In this document: one piece after another, positions 18,819-24,638 of the stretch | How positions within the stretch are numbered: the stretch's first letter is position 1 | Layout: every line of letters starts with the position of its first letter | Source of the DNA: CAZFAP01 sp964516325 | Lineage (GTDB): Bacteria > Auribacterota > JABMQX01 | Length of the DNA stretch: 24,638 nt | Direction: 5' to 3' | NCBI GenBank assembly: GCA_964516325.1 | Contig: CAZFAP010000062.1 | Location: 1 to 24,638 of the forward strand | Notes under the pieces: generated by a model | Seen by the model: the letters and a program-made list of their open reading frames with translations, nothing else | Told to the model about the DNA's origin: nothing | Database searches by the model: none | Program-made: the position numbers and the translations under genes

Positions 18819-19283
18819 ATGACTTTTCAGAGCGCGGTTGAGGCAGTGGACGAACTGTCGGGCGCGTATTCCCCGGGGTTGCGGGCTTTGCGCGAGGGCG
18901 ACAGAAACCGGATTCGCTGTGCCAATACGCGGCGCCTTTCTGGCAGTGTAGACCTGGACGAAGCTCTGCGAAGGAGTCATCCCAATGATCCGCTGTGGGA
19001 CTATGGAATTGGGTGGACGACGGGGGCGTCCGATCAAGCGATCTGGGTAGAAGTGCATCCGGCGAGTTCAGGGCATGTTGCTGACGTCGTGAAAAAGGTC
19101 ACGTGGCTGAAGGAATGGCTCAGGGAAAGGGCCACGCCGCTGCTGGACATAACACGAGAGAATAAGGGGTACGTGTGGCTGGCGAGTGGGGGCGTCTCGT
19201 TGCAGAGGGGATCAAGGCAAGCGCGACAGTTAGCCATGGCAGGTGTCTCTTTTCCGGTCGAGGGACTGCTCCTCGGGTCGTAA
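18819..19283 (+). CDS. 154-aa partner of the AAA ATPase, possible nuclease-like effector
   Basis: I know no name for this family. ATG 18819 is preceded by AAGGGG (18808-18813) at 5 nt; a GTG at 18813 is an alternative. The central pattern is LWDYGIGW (D61), IWVEVHPASSGHVADVVKKV (E78, H80, K93/K94), then TWLKEWL and YVWLASGGVSL. The D...E-x-H spacing and alternating strands recall a PD-(D/E)XK-like core with His in place of the usual Lys, but this is only a resemblance. Small proteins with a 'VEVHPA...WLK.WL...W.ATGG' pattern seem familiar to me beside ATPases of this kind. Role as effector or regulator is open. Confidence 0.7.
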   Translation: MTFQSAVEAVDELSGAYSPGLRALREGDRNRIRCANTRRLSGSVDLDEALRRSHPNDPLWDYGIGWTTGASDQAIWVEVHPASSGHVADVVKKVTWLKEWLRERATPLLDITRENKGYVWLASGGVSLQRGSRQARQLAMAGVSFPVEGLLLGS

Positions 19284-19429
19284 TCATACTTGGACCCAGA
19301 TTCGAGATCACCAACCTGATCACCGCGGACACGACGGCGTGGGAGCGGGAGATTGACCAGTTGGTCTATGAGCTGTACGGGCTGACGGAGGACGAAATCA
19401 AGCTGGTGGAGGAGAGCGCGAAGCGATGA
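19284..19429 (+). pseudogene. Methyltransferase C-terminal tail fragment C
   Basis: After the 154-aa gene, one frame reads ITADTTAWEREIDQLVYELY, then GLTEDEIKLVEESAKR, and stops at 19427-19429, overlapping the second DUF4258 start (ATGA 19426-19429). It is the A-type tail with about 5 changes in 98 bp from 19328. Sequence 19284-19325 upstream of the tail is unassigned. The frame is open from 19175 across the end of the 154-aa gene, so ribosomes could in principle enter it. Confidence 0.8.
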
Positions 19430-19686
19430 AGTTCAAGTTGTCCAAGCATGCGGAGAGCGAGTTACTGCTGCGCCGGATTCCACGCGAGCTGCTGGACGCC
19501 GTGCTGAACAACCCGCAGCAGGTCGTTCCCGAACGGGGCAACAAGAAAGCGTACCAGTCGCAATTGGACTTTGGCGGTGGTAGAATGTTTCTGCTGCGGG
19601 CGATTGTGGACGACACCCCAAACCCGGCGGTGGTCGTGACCGTGTATCGAAGCAGCAAGATCAGCAAATATTGGAGACAACCATGA
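19426..19686 (+). CDS. DUF4258 family protein, copy 2
   Basis: It is 86 aa and identical to the copy at 16924-17184 except leucine for proline at residue 14 (CTG for CCG). It starts in the ATGA that ends tail fragment C and ends in the ATGA that starts the second DUF2283 gene. Near-identity at DNA level points to a recent duplication or to gene conversion rather than independent acquisition. Confidence 0.85.
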   Translation: MKFKLSKHAESELLLRRIPRELLDAVLNNPQQVVPERGNKKAYQSQLDFGGGRMFLLRAIVDDTPNPAVVVTVYRSSKISKYWRQP

Positions 19687-19943
19687 AAGTAACCTACGAC
19701 CCTGAAGTGGATGTGCTGCGCATCCTGTTCAGCAGCGCCCCGATCGAGGAGAGCGACGAAGACAAGCCCGGTGTCATTCTCGACTACGACAAAGACGGCA
19801 ACGTGGTGGGCATGGAGATTCTTGATGCGTCCGAGCGGATGGAGAACCCGCGGGTGATGGAATACGCAATCGCCTCGGAAGGTCGCGCCCGGCCGGCCAC
19901 AACCGCGGTTCGTGAGAAGCCCGCGAAAGAATACGGTTCGTGA
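19683..19943 (+). CDS. DUF2283 family protein, copy 2
   Basis: It is 86 aa, identical in protein to copy 1, with the same GGAG ribosome-binding site 6 nt before ATG 19683. It is followed directly by tail fragment D. Confidence 0.82.
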   Translation: MKVTYDPEVDVLRILFSSAPIEESDEDKPGVILDYDKDGNVVGMEILDASERMENPRVMEYAIASEGRARPATTAVREKPAKEYGS

Positions 19944-20068
19944 ACTCGCGGCGAAGCGGCGTGATGCCGGGGCGGACACGACGGAGTGGGAGCGGGAGAT
20001 TGACCGGCTGGTCTATGAGCTGTACGGGGTGACGGAGGACGAAATCGCGATCGTGGAGCGCAAATCCT
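19944..20068 (+). pseudogene. Methyltransferase C-terminal tail fragment D (mosaic)
   Basis: One frame reads LAAKRRDAGADTTEWEREID, then RLVYELYGVTEDEIAIVERK. The 5' part matches fragment B, the 72-nt core 19975-20046 is identical to the full methyltransferase's tail (16826-16897), and the 3' part is B-like. The normal ATGA ending is missing and the frame runs on to 20205. The propeller gene begins where the tail should end. Confidence 0.8.
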
Positions 20069-22426
20069 CTGAGAGCTGTTCTTTTCGCCATATTCATCTT
20101 CTTGCCTGTTTTGCTTCTGACTGGCGCGCACCGGCCACAGTCACGCTCTGTTCCCGAACCTCACCCAGAGGGGCGCTCGCACAGAACAGACATTGCGGGC
20201 AATAGCAAGCAGCTGACCGTCTGGTTTAAGGGCCGACCTGAGAGCAGGTGCATTGATACTGAGCCACTGCTCAATGGAAAGATTGGCTTGAAAACACTCC
20301 AGGGTTCCAGAGCTTTCGCGGACGGTGTCACGGTGCTTAGCGAGTCTCCACGGGCGCCAGGGCTGCATTGGGTTAGAACCGGAGGGCCGCTCGGCGGACT
20401 CGGCTACGACGTGCGGATGCGACCGGACAATCCGGACATCATTTACGCGACTGATGCCTGGAGCGGCGTCAATATCAGCGTGGATGGGGGACGGACCTGG
20501 CAACCCTCCAACAAGGGCATCATCACGCGTGCGGGCCATTCAGGCGACGCCATCCCTGTCTTCTCTTTGACGATCGATCCACACAACCCTGAGGTCATCT
20601 GGACTGGCACGCAGAACAGGCGAGGTATATTCAAGTCCACCGACGGCGGCAAAACGTGGATGGAGAAGGATAACGGCATCCTTGAGCGTGAAGGAATAAG
20701 CTTTCGGGGCTTTACCGTGGACCCGCGCGACTCGAATATCGTCTATGCTGCCGCAGAGATTTCCAGCTTCGCCTGGGCCAGGAAAGAGATCGCGGGCCGG
20801 GAGTTCGATCTGACCAAAGGGGTGGTATATAGAACAACCGATGGCGGTGAGCATTGGGTGGCGATTTGGCGCGGGGACAATTTGGCCCGGTACATCTGGA
20901 TCAATCCGCGAGATCCTGATGTGATTTACGTTTCGACTGGCATCTTCGATAGGGAGGCTGCCAATTCCGATCCGAGACGCAATCTGCCTGGCGGGGTGGG
21001 CATTGTAAAGAGCACTGACGGAGGACGTACCTGGCAAGTCCTGGGCCGTGCGAACGGGTTGACGAACCTGTACATCGGGACGCTGTTCATGCATCCGAGC
21101 AATCCCGATATTCTGTTGGCAGGAGCCGGGAACAACGCTTACCCCGAGGGCGCCGGCGTGTTTCTTTCGACCAATGGAGGCAAGAGCTGGAGGAACACGC
21201 TTCAAGGTGTCAATATTCACTCCGTTGAATTCGCTCTCTCCGATCCCTGCATTGCCTATGCAGCAGGCATAGACGTGGTCCATTGCAGCCAAGACGGTGG
21301 GCATACGTGGCGGCGGGTCACCCAAGGGGACTCGTGGGGGCCACCGGGCATTCAAGCCGGTTTCCCAATTGACCTGCAAGTGGACCCACGGGACGCCAAT
21401 CGTCTGTTTGCCAACAACTACGGTGGCGGCAATTTCTTGAGTGAGGACGGCGGACGCACCTGGACGATTGCCAGCAGCGGGTACACTGGAGCACAAGTGC
21501 GAGACATTGCAGTGGACCGACGCACCGGCCAGGTGTTTGCCGCGGCCCGCAGCGGACTCTATCTCAGCACCAACAAAGGCGGCGAATGGCACGGACTGTC
21601 CTACCCGCCTGCTGCCGGCATCGAATGGTATGTCGTGGCCATTGACCCAGCGGATCCGCGGGACGTGCTGGCCGCCAGCAATGCGATGGGTGTTATTGTC
21701 CAGAGCCACGGGGCGCCCCGGCGCTGGCGTCAAGTGAGCATGCGGCCCGGCCCGAGAATGAGCTGGCGGGCTATTGCCTTCGCACCGTCGGATCCGACGA
21801 TCGTTTATGCGGGTACTTCTGCCTTTTACTCGGCAGGGACTTTTGACGACGAGATGTCTGCCGGCGGTGTTTACGTCTCCCAGGATCGAGGTAGCACATG
21901 GATACAGGCGAACGACGCCAATTCGAGGGGCGCCAACGTTGCGGCTCTTGCGGTTTCTCCCCATAACCCGAAGGTTATCTATGCAGCCACGTGCAATCGG
22001 GGACTGCTCAGGAGCAACGACGGAGGGCACCAATGGCAAACGATCAAAATCGGTCCGCGTGTCCGGGATGTGAGAGCTTTGGCAATTGATCCGAGAGACC
22101 CGCAAACCCTTTACGCTGGTGTCCGGGACGGTGGCGTCTGGAAGTCGCTGAACGGGGGAGAAGGATGGCAGCACAGCAGCGTCGGAATGGACCCCGAGGC
22201 GTCAGTGACGGATGTTGTCCTCAACCCGACGGACTCCCAGGTCCTCTACGCAGCCGATCTACGCACCGGTATCTATCGCTCCGAGGACGGAGGCAAATTG
22301 TGGGTAAGGATCAACGAGGGGCTGCGCACTCGGGCCGTCAACGCGCTGGCCATTTCCTCTGACGGTCGAACCCTCTATGCTGCCACAGAAGGTGAAGGAG
22401 TCTTCCGCCTTGATATTGAGAAATGA
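20069..22426 (+). CDS. Secreted Asp-box (BNR/sortilin-like) beta-propeller protein
   Basis: This 785-aa protein is predicted to be exported and built of beta-propeller blades. Twelve Asp-box motifs (S/T-x-D/N-x-G-x-x-W type) are visible, including SVDGGRTW, STDGGKTW, TTDGGEHW, STDGGRTW, STNGGKSW, SQDGGHTW, SEDGGRTW, SQDRGSTW, SNDGGHQW and SEDGGKLW. Spacers such as 'DPRDPxxxYA' are typical of VPS10/Ycf48/sialidase-like propellers. No sialidase catalytic set is evident, so binding rather than catalysis is likely. A good signal peptide, LRAVLFAIFIFLPVLLLTG, begins at CTG 20069; the nearest listed start (TTG 20102) would cut it in half. The frame has no ATG here and is closed by TGA at 20030, so CTG initiation or a lost ATG is inferred. 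The cytochrome gene follows after 36 nt. Confidence 0.82.
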   Translation: MRAVLFAIFIFLPVLLLTGAHRPQSRSVPEPHPEGRSHRTDIAGNSKQLTVWFKGRPESRCIDTEPLLNGKIGLKTLQGSRAFADGVTVLSESPRAPGLHWVRTGGPLGGLGYDVRMRPDNPDIIYATDAWSGVNISVDGGRTWQPSNKGIITRAGHSGDAIPVFSLTIDPHNPEVIWTGTQNRRGIFKSTDGGKTWMEKDNGILEREGISFRGFTVDPRDSNIVYAAAEISSFAWARKEIAGREFDLTKGVVYRTTDGGEHWVAIWRGDNLARYIWINPRDPDVIYVSTGIFDREAANSDPRRNLPGGVGIVKSTDGGRTWQVLGRANGLTNLYIGTLFMHPSNPDILLAGAGNNAYPEGAGVFLSTNGGKSWRNTLQGVNIHSVEFALSDPCIAYAAGIDVVHCSQDGGHTWRRVTQGDSWGPPGIQAGFPIDLQVDPRDANRLFANNYGGGNFLSEDGGRTWTIASSGYTGAQVRDIAVDRRTGQVFAAARSGLYLSTNKGGEWHGLSYPPAAGIEWYVVAIDPADPRDVLAASNAMGVIVQSHGAPRRWRQVSMRPGPRMSWRAIAFAPSDPTIVYAGTSAFYSAGTFDDEMSAGGVYVSQDRGSTWIQANDANSRGANVAALAVSPHNPKVIYAATCNRGLLRSNDGGHQWQTIKIGPRVRDVRALAIDPRDPQTLYAGVRDGGVWKSLNGGEGWQHSSVGMDPEASVTDVVLNPTDSQVLYAADLRTGIYRSEDGGKLWVRINEGLRTRAVNALAISSDGRTLYAATEGEGVFRLDIEK

Positions 22427-22462
22427 GCCTCAGCACATTGCCGCGTTTGGAACGATCAACTT

Positions 22463-24124
22463 ATGCCACGCATGCTCGAGAAGACATCGCTTGTGATTCT
22501 GGCCCTGGCAGGATCGGCTGGCGTCATGCAAGTCCTGTTGTCTTTTCAAGAGCGCGAGGCAAGGAGCATCGCTGGCATTGTGCAAGATGAGGACGGCCCA
22601 GTGGGCGGGGCTATCGTACGTGTGCAGGCTATGGACAACTGCATCACCACTTCCCACGATGGGTCTTTCGTTCTCCGCGGCCTCGCAACACAAGCTGAGC
22701 TGACAGTCACCGCCAGGGCAGATGGCTACTTCATTGGTTGGACAAAAGCCCATCCGGGCGCGAGCGATGCCCTTATCACCCTCAAACGATATTACACCGG
22801 CGATAATCTGGATTACGACTGGGTTTCGACAGAAGGTACTGAGGGTTCGAAGAGTTGTGGGCACTGCATGCCCGGCGTTTACGCCGAATGGAAGGCTGAT
22901 GCCCACTCCAAATCCGCCGTGAATCCGCGTTTCTTGACGATGTACACTGGCGCCGACATGGACGGCAACCGGAGTCCACTCACCTCCTACGGTTCCAGCC
23001 GTGACTACGGTCGGTTTCCCTTGCGGCCCAATCCAGACGAGCCCTACTATGGCCCAGGTTATGTCCTTGATTTTCCCGAGACTGCCGGCAACTGTGCCGC
23101 GTGCCATGCGCCGGCTGCTGCTGCCAAGCCCGGACAGGCCTACGCCGTGCGCGTCGACAAGGTATCAGGGATTGCGGCCGAGGGCGTGTTCTGCGAGTTC
23201 TGCCACAAGATTGGTGGTGTGACGCTGGACCCGGAGACCCAGGTTCCACACAGCAACATGCCGGGCGTGCTTTCGATGCGCCTTCATCGCCCGGGGAAGG
23301 GCGAGGAGCTTTTCTTTGGACCCTTTGATGACGTCACCCGCCGGGTGAGTTACTTGCCACTCCAGAGGGAAAGTGCTTTCTGCGCACCATGTCACTTCGG
23401 ACGTTTTTGGGGAGTGCAGGTTTACAACTCCTATGGCGAATGGCTCGCAAGCCCATATTCCGATCCCAAAAGGGGGAAAACCTGCCAGGATTGCCATATG
23501 CCGACAACCAAGAATACAACCTTTGCACTGCCAGAGAAAGGTGGAGTGAGCCGTCCTGCGGGTTGCATATTGAGTCATCGGATGCCGGGGGCTGACGATG
23601 TAGACCTGCTGCAGGATACCGCGAGCCTCGACATGAGTGCCCAGCGAGTTGCCGACCGAATCAAGGTTGAAGTCATGGTGACCAATGAGAAGGCAGGACA
23701 TCACATACCTACTGATCATCCTGCTCGTAACATTTTACTGGTTGTATCAGCTGCCGATGCCAGCGGGAAAGAACTGAGATGTCTCAGCGGTCAGCTTATC
23801 CCGGACTGGGGCGGAAAGGGAAACGCCCCCGACGACTACGCGGGTCGGCCTGGGAAAGGATATGCAAAGATTCTGGAAGAGCTTTGGACGGAGATCTCGC
23901 CCACGGCGGCTTACTGGCGGCAAATCGTCCTGAGAGAGGATACGCGGATCCCGGCGCTGTCAACGGATGTGACACGTTACGAATTCCATGCCCCTGAAGA
24001 CTCGGGGCCGATCACAATCGAGGCAAAGCTGATTTTCCGGCGAGCATTCAAGGAACTCGCCAGGCAGAAAAAGTGGAACGTAGCAGACATCTTGATGGAG
24101 CACCGGAAAACCGTTGTCCACTAA
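22463..24124 (+). CDS. Exported multihaem c-type cytochrome with carboxypeptidase-regulatory-like domain
   Basis: This 553-aa protein has an N-terminal signal/anchor (SLVILALAGSAGVMQVLLSF, about 9-28), then a carboxypeptidase-regulatory-like beta-sandwich (SIAGIVQDEDGPVGGAIVRV from 35 to ~108). Four haem-binding CxxCH motifs follow: CAACH 211-215, CEFCH 244-248, CAPCH 307-311 and CQDCH 341-345. A fifth site at 132-136 is CGHCM, where family members usually have CxxCH before 'P.(I/V)Y.EW..(D/S)AH'. Downstream, SHRMPG (371-376) and TNEKAGHHIPTDHPARN resemble the distal part of NrfA/cytochrome c554-like proteins of unknown partners. It probably acts in periplasmic electron transfer; the substrate is unknown. 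ATG 22463 lacks a strong ribosome-binding site; ATG 22472 is an alternative. Confidence 0.82.
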   Translation: MPRMLEKTSLVILALAGSAGVMQVLLSFQEREARSIAGIVQDEDGPVGGAIVRVQAMDNCITTSHDGSFVLRGLATQAELTVTARADGYFIGWTKAHPGASDALITLKRYYTGDNLDYDWVSTEGTEGSKSCGHCMPGVYAEWKADAHSKSAVNPRFLTMYTGADMDGNRSPLTSYGSSRDYGRFPLRPNPDEPYYGPGYVLDFPETAGNCAACHAPAAAAKPGQAYAVRVDKVSGIAAEGVFCEFCHKIGGVTLDPETQVPHSNMPGVLSMRLHRPGKGEELFFGPFDDVTRRVSYLPLQRESAFCAPCHFGRFWGVQVYNSYGEWLASPYSDPKRGKTCQDCHMPTTKNTTFALPEKGGVSRPAGCILSHRMPGADDVDLLQDTASLDMSAQRVADRIKVEVMVTNEKAGHHIPTDHPARNILLVVSAADASGKELRCLSGQLIPDWGGKGNAPDDYAGRPGKGYAKILEELWTEISPTAAYWRQIVLREDTRIPALSTDVTRYEFHAPEDSGPITIEAKLIFRRAFKELARQKKWNVADILMEHRKTVVH

Positions 24125-24515
24125 CCGGATGTGTTGGAAAGGTCGCGACGGTCGTCGCACGGTACCGGATTCTCGGCAAAGCATAGGAGAAACTCCGTTT
24201 CCATGCCGACATGAGCCGCTGAGGCCCGACTTTTCCAGTGTACACAGACTGGCCAGTACTTAGTGGCGGAAATCCTCGTATGATGCTCGGCTGCCTTCGG
24301 CTTGGTTTCCCCGGCGCTCAGGCCCCATTTTCGGGCAGATTTGGATGCTTTCTTGGCGGTTTGGCGGAACTCACGGTCGTTGTCGTCCGCACTCGATGTT
24401 ACGTGAACTTCCGCAATCAAGGGCCAGGCTGAGTGAAACCGTTAGCCAATCCATTCGTCGAAAAGAATTCCTGCTCATTTTCCCTTCGAGCCTCGCCATT
24501 CACGCACGTTCCGGT
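24125..24515. other. Intergenic region between cytochrome and alpha-mannosidase-like gene
   Basis: No supported gene. A minus-strand frame (24121-24420, TTG start) and a plus-strand frame (24238-24432) are open but lack family character or ribosome-binding sites. No clear terminator hairpin with a T-run is visible although the flanking genes converge. Confidence 0.5.
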
Positions 24516-24638
24516 TCACTTGAGTGGTTCTATGCGTATCGTCCTGATCTGCCAGGGCTGAAAAGTCAGAGACCTGGATGTCGGTCCAACCTTGCGCCCC
24601 GAGAGATCAACCTCCGTCATCCTCGCCGGCCCCATCAG
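24516..24638 (-). CDS. C-terminal end of probable GH38-type alpha-mannosidase (truncated by window)
   Basis: The minus strand entering at 24638 reads 40 codons to a TGA at 24516-24518. The segment contains MTEVDLSGRKVG, then LTFQPWQIRTIRIEPLK. 'F.PWQIRT.R.' preceded by 'EVDLLGR.L' is the usual last strand pair of glycoside hydrolase family 38 alpha-mannosidases. Everything upstream, including the catalytic domain, lies outside the window, so the assignment rests on this C-terminal pattern alone. Other large glycosidases with a similar C-terminal beta-domain are possible. Confidence 0.55.
   Translation of the reverse strand: MMGPARMTEVDLSGRKVGPTSRSLTFQPWQIRTIRIEPLK

Larger units (their letters stand above)
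19328..19974 (+). repeat. Direct repeat copy 2 (MTase tail + DUF4258 + DUF2283)
   Basis: This is the second copy of 16826-17472 at a 2502-bp offset. Together the copies flank the AAA ATPase and its partner as direct repeats, so recombination between them would excise a 2502-bp circle carrying those two genes. Confidence 0.93.

Noticed and set aside
16826..20068. Transposon, integron or CRISPR explanation for the repeats
   Set aside because: There is no transposase, integrase, terminal inverted repeat, target duplication or regular spacer array. The repeats are coding fragments of the neighbouring methyltransferase.
19912..20205. 97-aa frame through tail D, as a gene
   Set aside because: Only the tail part is meaningful. 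After VERK it runs out of frame over the propeller's signal peptide, so I list it as a fragment.
20540..22174. 544-aa open frame on the minus strand inside the propeller gene
   Set aside because: It is antisense to twelve clear Asp-box motifs. Its translation has no family pattern and no ribosome-binding site.
24121..24420. 99-aa minus-strand frame near the right end
   Set aside because: It begins with TTG directly after a stop, has no ribosome-binding site, and its lysine/alanine-rich translation matches no family I know.

Overview
The window looks like a chromosomal segment of an uncultivated Gram-negative-type bacterium of moderate to high GC. Three core genes (cysS, tmk, rpsA) sit between two accessory blocks. 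A secreted Asp-box propeller, an exported multihaem c-type cytochrome and the tail of what looks like an alpha-mannosidase fit an environmental polysaccharide degrader, for example the Planctomycetota or Hydrogenedentota type of lifestyle. I cannot fix the phylum from the sequence. The two best promoters have perfect TTGACA and TATAAT boxes.

Layout: (1) 1-355 has no convincing gene, only a possible truncated ORF. (2) 356-4582 (-) is a 1408-aa NACHT/STAND-type NTPase with helical repeats and a C-terminal PD-(D/E)XK-like nuclease, a probable anti-phage protein. (3) 4583-5365 is non-coding, with a consensus promoter, an attenuator-like hairpin, a 9-bp-period motif and a long imperfect hairpin. 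(4) 5366-7406 (+) is cysS-tmk. (5) 7518-9599 (-) is rpsA with six S1 domains. (6) 9600-10445 is non-coding, with the rpsA promoter, a second consensus promoter and a 39-codon remnant of a Type I methyltransferase (HsdM) N-terminus. (7) 10446-19943 (+) is a defence operon: PLD-SNF2 helicase/nuclease, N6-adenine methyltransferase, DUF4258-DUF2283 pair, AAA ATPase plus a 154-aa partner, then a second near-identical DUF4258-DUF2283 pair. (8) 20069-24124 (+) holds a secreted 12-Asp-box propeller and a multihaem cytochrome with an N-terminal carboxypeptidase-regulatory-like domain. (9) The right edge carries the last 40 residues of a probable GH38 alpha-mannosidase (-).

The most interesting structure is inside the defence operon. 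The last ~35 codons of the methyltransferase (the WEREIDRLVYELYG tail) occur four times, at each boundary between accessory gene pairs. Three of the four copies end in an ATGA in which the tail's stop overlaps the start codon of the next gene. The second DUF4258-DUF2283 pair repeats the first at an offset of exactly 2502 bp, with one difference seen over 549 bp. The fourth tail is a mosaic whose 72-nt core is identical to the methyltransferase's own tail. I read this as a cassette array: accessory modules appear to accumulate behind the methyltransferase by homologous recombination between copies of its 3' end, and each new module is translationally coupled on arrival. The nuclease/helicase and methyltransferase would form the core restriction-modification-like system, with the DUF4258/DUF2283 and ATPase modules as exchangeable add-ons. 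This reading is inference; the repeats and overlaps are directly visible.
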